Shown here: positions 27,531 through 36,650 of the stretch, in pieces
How the letters are laid out: the number at the start of each line of letters is the position of its first letter
Position numbering within the stretch: position 1 is the first letter of the stretch
Assembly (NCBI RefSeq): GCF_025264625.1
Contig: NZ_CP093313.1
Coordinates: forward strand, 1,922,001 to 1,986,000
Direction: 5' to 3'
Origin: Occallatibacter riparius
GTDB lineage: Bacteria > Acidobacteriota > Terriglobia > Terriglobales > Acidobacteriaceae
Length of the DNA stretch: 64,000 bases
Made by a program: the position numbers and the translations under genes
The notes under the pieces: generated by a model
Database searches by the model: none
Told to the model about the DNA's origin: nothing
The model's input: only the letters and a program-made list of their open reading frames with translations

Positions 27531-27800
27531 CTAAAGTGCCCAACTGGGTGCATTGCCGGAAATTGCAGCGCCAGAAAAAGCTGAAGGGCCATCCCAGTCC
27601 GGGAGCTTGAAGCCGCGCTGAGGATGGGCCTGGGGGCCGGAAGCCTTCTGGTGATGGCTGCGAAGGGCGCGGGCGATTTCGCGGAGCGCGATGGTGCGCT
27701 CGGCGCGGGAATGGCGCTCCCAGATCAGCGTGAAGCCCTGGCCGCAAACCGGGCAGCAGAGCTCTGGGGAATCGGCGGTGCTCTTGCACAAAACCTGCAT
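27531..27800 (-). CDS. Small Cys-rich protein of unknown function
   Basis: 89 residues if translated from ATG 27800, which is preceded by GAAAGG about 11 nt upstream. It begins MQVLCKSTADSPELCCPVCG and has a CCPVCG knuckle followed by QGFTLIWERHSRAERTIAL, an ALREIARALRSHH helix and a Trp-rich end (DWDGPSAFSGAAISGNAPSWAL). The single CxxC pair suggests a half zinc-binding site. I associate this layout with uncharacterised acidobacterial proteins. No signal peptide. Longer upstream frames lack conserved character. Confidence 0.5.
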   Translation of the reverse strand: MQVLCKSTADSPELCCPVCGQGFTLIWERHSRAERTIALREIARALRSHHQKASGPQAHPQRGFKLPDWDGPSAFSGAAISGNAPSWAL

Positions 27801-27993
27801 TTGATTTCTTACCTTTCGTCGAGCCGACCTCCAGCTGCAACGTAGAAACACTAGCTCGCGTGCAAATGAGCTGACCATGCCCAGGACCGGGACGTGCGCG
27901 GACCATGTGGGGTATAGGGAAGTTCCACTGTTGTGCTAGACGAAAATCGTTTTAGTCCTGCAGGGGCACGTTTGGCAAGGAGGAAATTTCGGA

Positions 27994-28461
27994 CTATTTA
28001 TTGAGGCGCCAGATAGCACCGTTCAGAAGGCTTGCGAACGCCGTCCACGCGAGATAAGGGGTGAGGAGCCAGGCGGCAATGGAGTCGATGCGGGCGAACA
28101 GGATCGCGCTGACGGCGATGGTCAGCCAGAGGCAGATGACCTCGACAAGGGCCGCCCCCAGTGCGTGATGACGGAAGAAGATCCAGGACCAGAGGAGATT
28201 GAGGGCGAGCTGAATTGCGAAGACCGCGAGCGCGGCTGTGCGGTCTGTGGACGCGGGCGTATGGACGATGCGCCAGGCTGCGATGGCCATCAGGAGGTAA
28301 AGGAGCGTCCAGACCGGGCCGAAGATCCACGACGGCGGGTTGAAGGAGGGCTTGGTTAGGGTACTGTACCAGGCCGGGATCTCGGGCGCGGTCCAACGGG
28401 CGCCGAGGATGCCAATGCCCTGGCAGAGGAGGATCAGGAAGACGAGACTGGCTGCGCGCAT
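27994..28461 (-). CDS. TspO/MBR family membrane protein
   Basis: 155 residues with five hydrophobic spans, the size of bacterial TspO. Hallmarks are WYSTLTKPSFNPPSWIFGPVW, WTLLYLLMAIAAW, LALNLLWSWIFF and TPYLAWTAFASLLNGAIWRLN. TspO proteins bind porphyrins and related ligands in the membrane and are linked to stress and tetrapyrrole handling. The start is uncertain: ATG 28461 begins at the first span but lacks a clear ribosome-binding site. A TTG at 28518 with AGGA upstream would add 19 residues. Confidence 0.88.
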   Translation of the reverse strand: MRAASLVFLILLCQGIGILGARWTAPEIPAWYSTLTKPSFNPPSWIFGPVWTLLYLLMAIAAWRIVHTPASTDRTAALAVFAIQLALNLLWSWIFFRHHALGAALVEVICLWLTIAVSAILFARIDSIAAWLLTPYLAWTAFASLLNGAIWRLNK

Positions 28462-28583
28462 AACGTAGGTAGATGCCGAATTGATCTTATGATTCTCGAC
28501 GGCGGGTGCGGACGGCAACTATCCTAGAAGGTCAGCCTTGCGCAATTTGCATCGCGCTACCAAACAGACGGGATTCTTTCATC

Positions 28584-30638
28584 ATGAGCAAGTCGAACAT
28601 CGCTATACATCTGCCGGACGGTTCGGTCCGGGAAGTGCCTGCGGGCACGACGCCTCTCGACGTCGCCAACTCGATCTCGCCGCGGCTCGCTGGTGCGAGC
28701 GTGGTGGCACGGATCACTCCGCTGGTGGCTGTGACTGCTTCCGGTGAGACGAAGAAAGAGGAATCGGCTGCGGCGAACGCGCCGGCGGAGGCCGCGATGT
28801 ACGCGGCTGAGGACAAGTCGGCTCCGCGCCTGGTCGACCTGGCGACTCCGCTGAACGAGGATGTAAAGCTGGAACTCGTGACGGAGAAGGATCCGGAGGC
28901 GCTGAAGGTGGTGCGCCACTCGGCCGCGCACGTGCTGGCGACGGCGGTGCTGGAGCTGTTTCCGGAGACGAAGCTGGGGCACGGGCCGGCCACGGACTCG
29001 GGATTCTTCTACGATTTTTATCGCGAGAAGCCGTTCACGCCGGATGACCTTGCGGCCATAGAGAAAAAGATGGCCGAAGTGGTAGCGCGCGACGAGAAGT
29101 TCCAGCGCGAGTATGAGCCGCGTGAAGAGGCCCTGGCCGAATTCGAGCGGGATGGCGACTTCATGAAGACGCACTTTGTGACGCGGTTCACCGAGCCGGG
29201 GTCGCAGGTGAGCTTCTACCGCAATGGGAAGTTTGTGGACTTCTGCCGCGGGCCGCACGTGCCGTCGACCGGGCGCGTGAAGGCGGTGAAGGTGACGAAC
29301 CTGGCCGGCGCTTACTGGCTGGGGGATGAGAAGAATCCGCAGTTGCAAAGGATCTACGGGACGGCGTTCTTTTCCAAGAAAGAGATGGACGAGCACTTCG
29401 CGCGGCTGGAAGAGGCTGCAAAGCGCGACCATCGCCTGCTGGGTAAGCAGTTGGATCTGTTTTCGATCCAGGAAGTAGCGGGCGCGGGGCTGATCTTCTG
29501 GCATCCCAAGGGCGGCATCATCCGCAAGGTAATGGAAGACTGGATGCGCGACGAATGCCTTAAGCGGGGCTACCAGATGGTATTCACGCCGCACGTGATG
29601 CGCCGGCATTTGTGGGAGATCAGCGGGCACGAGGGGTTCTACTCGGCCAACATGTACACGCCGATGGAACTGGATGATGCCGAGTATCGGCTGAAGCCGA
29701 TGAATTGCCCGGGTCACATTCTGATCTACAAGAATTCGCCGAAGAGTTATCGCGACCTGCCGCAGAGGTATGCGGAATTGGGTAACGTGTATCGCTACGA
29801 GCGCTCGGGCACGATGCACGGGCTGCTGCGCGTGCGCGGCTTTACGCAGGACGATGCGCACATCTTCTGCACGCCGCAGCAGATTGAAGACGAGATGGAC
29901 GGCTGTATCGACTTTGCTGAAGCTGTACTGAAGACCTTTGGCTTCGCCGAATATCGAGTGGAGCTCTCCGCGCATGATCCCAGCAAGCCCGGCGAGTTCG
30001 TGGGCAAGCAGGAAGACTGGATCCATGCGGAAGAGGCGCTCGATAGGGTGCTTACTCGCCGCGGCCTCACGTATAAGAAGATCCCCGGCGAAGGCGCATT
30101 CTACGGGCCGAAGATCGACTTCAAGCTGGTGGATGTGCTGGGGCGGTTGTGGCAGCTATCGACGGTGCAGTTCGATTTCAATTTGCCGGCGCGATTCGAG
30201 CTCGAATATGTGGGCGAAGACGGCGAGCGGCATCAGCCGGTGATGGTGCACAGGGCGCTGTTCGGCAGCGTGGAGCGGTTCTTCGGCGTGCTGATTGAGC
30301 ACTACGCCGGGGCGTTTCCGCTTTGGCTGGCGCCGGTGCAGATCGGCCTGGTGCCGATCAGCGAGCGGCATTCTGAGTACGCTGCGAAGGTTGAGGCAGA
30401 GCTCAAGGCTGCGGGATTCCGGGTTGAAACGGATCTGCGCAACGAGAAGATGAATGCGAAGATTCGGGACTTCGCGAATCAGAAGGTGCCGTACATCCTG
30501 GTCTTCGGCGACAAGGAGCAGGAGGCGAACGCAGTCAGCGTGAGAACCAGGGGCAAGGGCGACCAGGGATCGATGCCGCTGAGTGATTTCCTGCTGAAGG
30601 CGAGAGCGATTGCGGAGACGAAGTCGATGGAGTTGTAG
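28584..30638 (+). CDS. thrS: Threonine--tRNA ligase
   Basis: 684 residues from ATG 28584 (GGGA ~11 nt upstream). Domain order: TGS domain (IAIHLPDGSVREVPAGTTPLDVA), a low-complexity Ala/Glu insert, the editing domain (HSAAHVLATAVLELFP ... FCRGPHVPSTG), the class II catalytic core (MRRHLWEISGHEGFYSANMY, MNCPGHILIY, RYERSGTMHGLLRVRGFTQDDAH) and the C-terminal anticodon-binding domain (RVETDLRNEKMNAKIRDF). It charges tRNA-Thr in the cytoplasm. The ~35-residue insert between TGS and editing domains (VTASGETKKEESAAANAPAE) is unusual. Confidence 0.97.
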   Translation: MSKSNIAIHLPDGSVREVPAGTTPLDVANSISPRLAGASVVARITPLVAVTASGETKKEESAAANAPAEAAMYAAEDKSAPRLVDLATPLNEDVKLELVTEKDPEALKVVRHSAAHVLATAVLELFPETKLGHGPATDSGFFYDFYREKPFTPDDLAAIEKKMAEVVARDEKFQREYEPREEALAEFERDGDFMKTHFVTRFTEPGSQVSFYRNGKFVDFCRGPHVPSTGRVKAVKVTNLAGAYWLGDEKNPQLQRIYGTAFFSKKEMDEHFARLEEAAKRDHRLLGKQLDLFSIQEVAGAGLIFWHPKGGIIRKVMEDWMRDECLKRGYQMVFTPHVMRRHLWEISGHEGFYSANMYTPMELDDAEYRLKPMNCPGHILIYKNSPKSYRDLPQRYAELGNVYRYERSGTMHGLLRVRGFTQDDAHIFCTPQQIEDEMDGCIDFAEAVLKTFGFAEYRVELSAHDPSKPGEFVGKQEDWIHAEEALDRVLTRRGLTYKKIPGEGAFYGPKIDFKLVDVLGRLWQLSTVQFDFNLPARFELEYVGEDGERHQPVMVHRALFGSVERFFGVLIEHYAGAFPLWLAPVQIGLVPISERHSEYAAKVEAELKAAGFRVETDLRNEKMNAKIRDFANQKVPYILVFGDKEQEANAVSVRTRGKGDQGSMPLSDFLLKARAIAETKSMEL

Positions 30639-30663
30639 GGGGCATCAGGAACAACCGCAGATT

Positions 30664-30690
30664 CTTCGCTTCGCTCAGAATGACAAATTG
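30664..30690. repeat. Dispersed intergenic word (second copy)
   Basis: TTCTTCGCTTCGCTCAGAAT followed by GACAAATT; nearly the same word occurs at 27210-27240 and a shorter relative near 25660. Each lies downstream of a gene. Confidence 0.6.
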
Positions 30691-30704
30691 AAAAAGATGC
30701 ACAT

Positions 30705-30729
30705 GGCCGCCGGTTAGTAGCCGGCGGCC
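30705..30729. terminator. Bidirectional hairpin between thrS and ggt
   Basis: A 9-bp perfect stem GGCCGCCGG (30705-30713) / CCGGCGGCC (30721-30729) with a 7-nt loop that contains the gamma-glutamyltransferase stop codon. On the minus strand it is followed by a T-run (CTTTTTC); on the plus strand only by TTT. It probably terminates both converging transcripts. Confidence 0.6.
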
Positions 30730-32480
30730 TTTCCGTAGTGGCTGCGGTGGTCCTGGCCGCCGAGGAGTTCGCCGGTAGAGGGATCGATTGCGATGCATTC
30801 GCCGTTGGACCAGTGGCCGTCCTTTACGTTGACGGAGTATCCCATTTTCTTCAGTGCATCTAGTGTGTCGCGACTGAAGCCGGGCTCGAGGTAGAGCTCA
30901 TCGGGCAGGTACTGGTGATGGAAGCGCGGCGCGTCGACTGCCTGCTGAATGTTGAGTCCCCCCTGGGCTACTGACAGCAGAATGTTTCCGACGGTGGTGA
31001 TGATGCGCGGGCCGCCGGGCGAGCCGAGCACATACCGCAGCTTGCCATTTTCGAGAACAATCGTCGGTGTCATGGCGCTGAGAGGGCGCTTGCCGGGAGC
31101 GATGGCGTTGGCAGGACCCTGGATGAGTCCGTACATGTTGGGCACGCCCTGCTTGGCGGCGAAGTCATCCATCTCATCGTTGAGCAGAATGCCGAGCGTT
31201 CCCGAGGTCACAGCCGAGCCGAAGCTGTTGTTGAGCGTGGTGGTGACGGCTACGGCGTTGCCCTCGCTGTCGACGACGGAGTAGTGCGTGGTGTCGTTCG
31301 ATTCGCGGTAATGACCGGCGGTGGTGGGCGGCTGAGGCAGGAAGCCAGGAGGGCGCTTGAGATCGGCGCTGGGTGTGGCGTGGATGGGTGATATGCCGGC
31401 GCGCCATGCCGCGGCGTATTTCTGCCCGATGAGCTGGGCGGTGGGAATCGTGTTGAAATCAGGGTCACCGAGATACTGAGCGCGATCCATGAAGGCGCGG
31501 CGCCAGGCTTCCGTGATGAGGTGCAGAGTTTGGGGCGTGCGATCGCCGAGTTTGGTTAGGTCGTAGCCCTCGAGGATGTTGAGCGCGCTGAGCACGACAA
31601 TTCCGCCGGAGCTGGGAGGCGGGGCGCTGATGACGGTGAAGTTGTGGAAGTCACCGATGATGGGACGGCGCTCGACCACGTTGTATTGCGCGAGATCCTG
31701 GAGCGTGAGTAGTGCGCCGCCCTTCTTGAGATCGGCGACCAGTTCCTGCGCCATCTTGCCGCGGTAGAAGTCGTCAGGATTGGCGGCGATGCGCTGGAGG
31801 GTGCGGGCGAGTTCGGGTTGGCGGAAGGTCTCGCCGGCCTTGTAGTAGTTGCCGTTGCGCTGGAAGATGCGGCGTGAGTCGGGAAATTTGGTCAAGTCAT
31901 CGTCGCGGAGCTCGCCGGCTTCTTCGTCGGTGAGGACGAACCCGTCGGAGGCAAGGCGAATGGCGGGCGCGATGACTTTGGCGAGGCCCAGCTTGCCGTA
32001 CTTCCGCTCGGCGTAGACCATGCCGGCGACGGAGCCGGGTGTGCCGATGGCGTGATAACCCAGGACGCTGGACTGGAGACTGGTCTCGGGCAGGACATCG
32101 CCGTGGGCGTCCTGGTACATGGTTTCAGTGGCGGCGAGGGGAGCTTTTTCTCGGTAGTCGATGAAGGTGGTGCGGCCGTCGTGGGTGCGAAGGAGGAGGA
32201 ATCCGCCGCCGCCGAGATTGCCTGCTGCGGGGTGAACGACCGCGAGCGCGAAGCCGGTGGCCACGGCCGCGTCGACAGCATTGCCACCAGCCCGGAGGAT
32301 TTCGAGTCCGGCGTCTGACGCGGCATGGTGTACGCTGACCACCATGCCGTGCTTCGCGCGAACGGGCTGCTCGCCGCGCCACGCGAGAACGTTAGCGGGC
32401 TGCTGTGCGAAGCTGTTGAGGGATGACAGGCAGGCAAGAAAGCCTGCTGCTGCGGGGAAAAGCGCACGACGAGAGATCAT
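30714..32480 (-). CDS. ggt: Gamma-glutamyltransferase precursor
   Basis: 588 residues from ATG 32480; an upstream TTG (32498) is also possible. A signal peptide (cleavage near SFAQQ) exports it. Family signatures are GGNAVDAAVATGFALAVVHP, NLGGGGFLLLRT, and the autocatalytic nucleophile Thr in DTTHYSVVDSEGNAV, which splits the chain into large and small subunits. Later SPGGPRIITTVGN matches the gamma-glutamyl-binding loop. The enzyme hydrolyses or transfers gamma-glutamyl groups such as that of glutathione in the periplasm. Confidence 0.95.
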   Translation of the reverse strand: MISRRALFPAAAGFLACLSSLNSFAQQPANVLAWRGEQPVRAKHGMVVSVHHAASDAGLEILRAGGNAVDAAVATGFALAVVHPAAGNLGGGGFLLLRTHDGRTTFIDYREKAPLAATETMYQDAHGDVLPETSLQSSVLGYHAIGTPGSVAGMVYAERKYGKLGLAKVIAPAIRLASDGFVLTDEEAGELRDDDLTKFPDSRRIFQRNGNYYKAGETFRQPELARTLQRIAANPDDFYRGKMAQELVADLKKGGALLTLQDLAQYNVVERRPIIGDFHNFTVISAPPPSSGGIVVLSALNILEGYDLTKLGDRTPQTLHLITEAWRRAFMDRAQYLGDPDFNTIPTAQLIGQKYAAAWRAGISPIHATPSADLKRPPGFLPQPPTTAGHYRESNDTTHYSVVDSEGNAVAVTTTLNNSFGSAVTSGTLGILLNDEMDDFAAKQGVPNMYGLIQGPANAIAPGKRPLSAMTPTIVLENGKLRYVLGSPGGPRIITTVGNILLSVAQGGLNIQQAVDAPRFHHQYLPDELYLEPGFSRDTLDALKKMGYSVNVKDGHWSNGECIAIDPSTGELLGGQDHRSHYGKAAGY

Positions 32481-32564
32481 CCTCGACAGGATAAACAACG
32501 GCGGCCAATCGTTAATGGTTAGTGATCAGGTGGTCAGGTGGTTCGAGCGATCAGGAGGGATTGG

Positions 32565-33023
32565 ATGTTGACGCGTAGAGATGCATTGGTGGCGGTGATT
32601 GCGGCGGCGGTAACGGCCGGCGGTTTTGCTGTGGCGCAGAGCGGGACCGCAAAGGGCTCGTGGGTGATCAACTGGGATGATGTGCCGGCGAAGACGACGG
32701 AGTCTGGCTCGGTGCGCTCGCTCTACAACGGGCCCACGGCGACGCTGAAGAACCTGGATGTGCATATCACTACGTTGAATCCGGGTGGCGCGCCGCACCC
32801 GCCGCATAAGCATCCCAACGAGGAGATGCTGATCATCAAGTCAGGCACTGTGGAGGCGCTGATCAACGGCGAGTGGAAGAAGGTGGGCCCCGGCGGTGTG
32901 ATCTTCCTGGCGTCGGATATCTTTCATGGCGTGCGCAATGTGGGGAAGGAGCCGGCGGTATATCACGTGATCGGGTTCAAGACGGCGGATACGCCAGCGG
33001 GGCAGGCGGTGACGATGAAGTAG
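32565..33023 (+). CDS. Exported cupin-domain protein
   Basis: 152 residues from ATG 32565, preceded by AGGAGGGA. The N-terminus (MLTRRDALVAVIAAAVTAGG) has a Tat-like RR pair and hydrophobic core. A single cupin barrel follows: motif 1 HPPHKHPNEEMLIIKSG with three metal-type His and a Glu, motif 2 DIFHGVRNVG. It would bind a metal in the periplasm; it could be a small dioxygenase, isomerase or binding protein. It is divergent from ggt, with about 85 bp between them. Confidence 0.82.
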   Translation: MLTRRDALVAVIAAAVTAGGFAVAQSGTAKGSWVINWDDVPAKTTESGSVRSLYNGPTATLKNLDVHITTLNPGGAPHPPHKHPNEEMLIIKSGTVEALINGEWKKVGPGGVIFLASDIFHGVRNVGKEPAVYHVIGFKTADTPAGQAVTMK

Positions 33024-33079
33024 GCGGCTGCGCTACAGCAAGAACGCGCCGCTACAACGCCGAGAGGAAAATCGCAGGC

Positions 33080-33475
33080 ATGCGTGAGGGCTGGCTGGAC
33101 GAAGATTACCTCATCTTGTTCGAAGAAGCCGAGGCCGACTTACTCAACGAGGGCTACTCGATTTCCCAGTTGATGCCGGGATACAGGGTGCTCGGCTTGA
33201 AGAACTGGGATGACTTCATCATCCAGAACGAGAGCGGGATGGCATTCACAATCCCGACGGTACCGCTCGATCCAATGCACCTAAGCTCGTTTCAATTGCC
33301 AGACGCAACGAAGCTCTGTCTCGACGAACGGTTGAGGGGGAAGATCAGGTGGTGGGTCAAACCTCTTGTTGTTGGAGGTACTCCTTCAGATGAGAACGAG
33401 ACTTGGGTGAGCCCTGAAGCGCACGCGCGACTCGTGCGCTTTTGGAACCAGGCGTATCGGTCGATTCGCAGATGA
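33080..33475 (+). CDS. Hypothetical protein
   Basis: 131 residues from ATG 33080. It is acidic at the N-terminus (REGWLDEDYLILFEEAEA) and rich in Trp (five), with a central GLKNWDDFIIQNESG and FTIPTVPLDP pattern. No signal peptide or membrane span, and I do not recognise the family. The GYRVLGLKNWDDF...IPTVPL order recalls small SMI1/KNR4 or immunity-like folds, but that is only an impression. The convergent Nif3-like gene would run antisense over its 3' end if the latter's frameshift is taken at face value. Confidence 0.55.
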   Translation: MREGWLDEDYLILFEEAEADLLNEGYSISQLMPGYRVLGLKNWDDFIIQNESGMAFTIPTVPLDPMHLSSFQLPDATKLCLDERLRGKIRWWVKPLVVGGTPSDENETWVSPEAHARLVRFWNQAYRSIRR

Positions 33476-33496
33476 TGCTGTTGCCTTGGGGCACGG

Positions 33497-34377
33497 CTAT
33501 CGGTCTTGAACCGTGCGAAACGGTTCTCCTGCTGGAAGGAACGCGACGGGATCTTCGGGAAGAGCGTCTGAATCCAGTGTGCGCACTCTTCCATGCCGGC
33601 CTCCTCTGAGACTTCATGGCCGAGCAAGATGAGAGCTTTTGGACGACCTTCGGCAGCTGCGTCCTGCACGTAGGGTACGGTCTCCCATTCCTGAGCTTCG
33701 CCGGCGACCAGCAATTGCACATTCTCCAATTCAAGAGCCTTGATCTGCTTGGCTGATCCTGAGGCGCCGGGATAGAGCGCGACACCAGTGACGCGCAGAT
33801 GCGGGTCGCCGACGATGCGGAGGACGCGTGCGCGTGTGCGTGCCTGAAGATCAGCGGCGACGGCCTTTACAGTGGTCGGTTTCAACGTGAACAGGTGCGG
33901 ATTCGCCGCGTCCTGATAGCGCTGCCATGCGAATTGGGTCACCATTCCGGTGAGAACGCCATCCGGCTGGCGCAGGTGCCACGTGTCATGGAAACGCCAA
34001 ACGACCAGGTGGTGGTCGCGAATGTAGGCGAGTTTCTGCTGAAGCACAGGATCGCCGGCGAGAGGGGTTCGATCGTCGAGATGGTTATAGAAGGTAGGCT
34101 CGTGCGTGATGATGAGGTTCTTGCGTTGGGCCACGGCCTGCTGCAGGACCGCGTAGGTGTCCATGAAGGTGGTGGCGATGCCGGTTACCACTGTGTTGGG
34201 GTCCCCAGCCTTCAGCGTGTCGACTGTGTTGGCAGGCACTGTGGCGCCCGTCGCAGCGATCACGCGCTGCATGATCTCCTCGGCCGTCAGGCGGCCGAGA
34301 GTCTGCGCGCTAGAGGCGATGCAAAGCACGAGAAGCGCTATGAAGGAAGCAGCATACGTCAGCATTCTGCGATACAC
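33497..34377 (-). pseudogene. Exported Nif3-like protein, frameshifted near its 3' end
   Basis: The N-terminus has a signal peptide (cleavage near SSAQ), then a Nif3/YbgI-like body: VTGIATTFMDTYAVLQQAVA, NLIITHEPTFYNH (metal His), VVWRFHDTWH, and LILLGHEVSEEAGMEECAHW. As written, the frame runs to 33292 with a non-family, basic tail. Shifting frame at about 33547, as if one base were missing between CCG and TCG, gives VAFLPAGEPFRTVQDR and a stop at 33497-33499. That is the ending expected of this family (VPxxFxPAxxPF). It is either a real one-base deletion or a sequencing error. Nif3 proteins bind two metal ions; their reaction is unclear. Confidence 0.75.
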
Positions 34378-34430
34378 GTTGGCTCCGGCGGGCTCCTGAA
34401 CTCAGTAGAGGCGAAAGCGGCGGTGACTCA

Positions 34431-34853
34431 TCACATGCTGTGTGTGGCCCACGGATCGTAGGTGCCTATCGACCAGGAGTGGCCTTCGGGATCCTTGATG
34501 GTGAACTCGTGGCTGCCATAGTCGGTGGCCTGGAAAGGACGGACGATCTGGGCTCCGGCGGACTGGGCGCGATGCCATACGGCCTCGGCGTCTTTGACGA
34601 CGATGTAGCTGCTGCGGGTCTCGATGTTTCCAAGTTCGCCCGGCGATTTGAAGCCCCTGCCGTAATCGTCTTCTCTGTGAGAACCGACCATGATCATGCC
34701 GCCGTTCAGGGTCAGCTCGGCATGGCCCACAGTGTTGTCGGGTCCGGGATAGACCGCGTGGCGCGTGAATCCGAGCACGTTGCAAAGCCAGTCGATGGCG
34801 GCGTGGGCATCTTGATAACGCAGGGCGGGAATGACAGTGGAATGGGTTTCCAT
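34431..34853 (-). CDS. VOC (glyoxalase/bleomycin-resistance fold) protein
   Basis: 140 residues from ATG 34853, with AGGGGGG upstream. It has the double beta-alpha-beta-beta-beta layout of VOC proteins: PALRYQDAHAAIDWLCNVLGF, HAELTLNGGMIMVGS, then YIVVKDAEAVWHRAQSAGA and DPEGHSWSIGTYDPW. The pattern is that of PhnB/bleomycin-resistance-like members with unknown ligand. It is cytoplasmic. It lies between the Nif3-like gene and an SSS gene on the same strand, about 50 bp from each, and may be co-transcribed. Confidence 0.85.
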   Translation of the reverse strand: METHSTVIPALRYQDAHAAIDWLCNVLGFTRHAVYPGPDNTVGHAELTLNGGMIMVGSHREDDYGRGFKSPGELGNIETRSSYIVVKDAEAVWHRAQSAGAQIVRPFQATDYGSHEFTIKDPEGHSWSIGTYDPWATHSM

Positions 34854-34903
34854 GTGGCCCCCCTTTACGCGAAACAGATTAGCTGATTTGCGCGGCCGCC
34901 GGT

Positions 34904-36376
34904 TCAGTCGGCGAACTGGGCTAGCTGGTCGGGTGCGGGGCGTGGGGTGAAGGCGCTGACGACGACCAGAGCAACAAGGGCTACTGCGAGTGCCGGGAAG
35001 ATGGCGTCGCGCTGGGCAATGATGGGCGGCAGATTCTCCTTCACCCAGTGGAGATCCCAGGTAAGGGTCACCACGGTTCCGCCGGCGATGGCGGCGACTG
35101 CTCCCCATGCCGTGACGCGGCGTGAGTAGAAGGCGGCGAGAACCACGGGGGTGAGGGCGGCGGAGTAAATGGTGTAGGCCCAAAGCATTTTCTGGAGGAT
35201 GGACTCGGCGTAGACGGCCTGGTAGAGCGCCCAGATGCCGAGGAGCACAACGGCGAGGCGCGAGACGATGAGCACGCGCTTGTGGGAGGCGTCTGGTGCG
35301 ATGTAGCGAACGAAGACGTCATTGATCAGGTTGGTAGCGGGCGAGAAGAGATAGTTCGATGCCGTGGAGATAACCTTGGCAAAGACGGCGCCGAGCAGGA
35401 GAGCGCCCATGAATGCGGGCAGCCCGTGTCGCGCGGTGTAAGGAATGATCTCGCGGGGATGTGCGGCCACTTCTCCAGTGGGAAAGAGCGCGCGCCCGAA
35501 GACAGCAATTGCAACGATGAGGGTTTCCAGCAGAAGCGTTCCGATGATCCAGCCAATGACGGAGATGCGTGCGTCGCGCTCCGATTTGGCGGAGAAGAAC
35601 TTCTGGTACATGACCTGGTTGCCGAGCATCAGCAGCATGGTTGGGACGAGGAATTCGAGCGCGCGGAGAAGCCCCATGCCTGCGCCCTGGTCGACGCCCT
35701 CGGGGCTGAGGCTGAAGTTGCCGAAGACGGTGAAGTAGGCGGGTGGCAGTGCTGCGTGGACGCCGGACCAACCGCCGGCTTCGTGCAGCAGCATGGGGGT
35801 GGCGATGATGCAGATGACGGTGACAAGCGACCCGATGGCCACGTCCATGTAGGCCACGGAAGACATCCCAGCGAGCGCGGTGGAGACGATGACGAAGGCG
35901 GCGATGATGAAGGTGCCGAGCTGACTCGAAACGGTATCAGGAAAGATCAGGTGCAGGACGTCGCCGCCGCCTTTGAACTGGTAGCTCGTGATGCCGACAT
36001 AGGCGAAGAGAATGGCGAAGGTGCCTAGTACGCGAGCCGCCTGGTTGTACCGAGCCTCAAGAAGATCGGGCAGGGTGAACTGGGCGAATTTGCGGGCGCG
36101 CGGCGCGATGAAGTAGATGAGCACGAGGCCGAGCCATCCGCCGGCGGGCTGCCAGAGTGCGGCGAATCCGTTGCGATAGGCATTTTCGGCTCCGGCGAAG
36201 AGGGAGCCTGCGCCTATCCAGGAGGTGAGCAGGGTGAGCACCAGGACCAGGGCAGGCAGGGAGCGGCCGGCGACGAGGTAGTCAGCTTTGGTTTTGACGG
36301 TGGAGGTGCGGTAAATGGCGACACCCAGCAGAACCGCGACGATGATGGCCAGGACGATCACGTAAAGCTGGGACAT
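34904..36376 (-). CDS. Sodium:solute symporter family (SSS) permease
   Basis: 490 residues with about 13 membrane spans. The start (YVIVLAIIVAVLLGVAIYRTSTV, then KADYLVAGRSLPALVLVLTLLTSWIGAGSL) and the middle (LLGAVFAKVISTASNYLFSPATNLINDVFVRYI) match Na+/solute symporters of the proline/pantothenate type. ATG 36376 follows GAGGTG. The substrate cannot be assigned. It is the last chromosomal gene before the tRNA-fMet site of the island. Confidence 0.87.
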   Translation of the reverse strand: MSQLYVIVLAIIVAVLLGVAIYRTSTVKTKADYLVAGRSLPALVLVLTLLTSWIGAGSLFAGAENAYRNGFAALWQPAGGWLGLVLIYFIAPRARKFAQFTLPDLLEARYNQAARVLGTFAILFAYVGITSYQFKGGGDVLHLIFPDTVSSQLGTFIIAAFVIVSTALAGMSSVAYMDVAIGSLVTVICIIATPMLLHEAGGWSGVHAALPPAYFTVFGNFSLSPEGVDQGAGMGLLRALEFLVPTMLLMLGNQVMYQKFFSAKSERDARISVIGWIIGTLLLETLIVAIAVFGRALFPTGEVAAHPREIIPYTARHGLPAFMGALLLGAVFAKVISTASNYLFSPATNLINDVFVRYIAPDASHKRVLIVSRLAVVLLGIWALYQAVYAESILQKMLWAYTIYSAALTPVVLAAFYSRRVTAWGAVAAIAGGTVVTLTWDLHWVKENLPPIIAQRDAIFPALAVALVALVVVSAFTPRPAPDQLAQFAD

Positions 36377-36463
36377 GCGGCGGACACCTCGGCGAAATCA
36401 ATGGGTTGCGAGCAGTGTATCGGATGAGCGCGTAGGCGTGCGGACGGGCCGGAGGGGCTTCGG

Positions 36464-36492
36464 TTGACCGGGCTGGGGGCGGGAGTTAGACT
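36464..36492 (+). promoter_or_regulatory. Probable promoter of the initiator tRNA gene
   Basis: TTGACC (36464-36469), a 17-bp spacer and TAGACT (36487-36492), ending 5 bp before the first tRNA base. The RNA leader would be very short. Confidence 0.5.
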
Positions 36493-36497
36493 GTAAA

Positions 36498-36575
<78 letters not shown>

Positions 36576-36650
36576 CTAGGCCATAGGCCAACCGGATTTC
36601 AACCCAGTTTGAACCCAACGAGGGCGCCCCAGCGGGCGTCCTCTCCGGTT

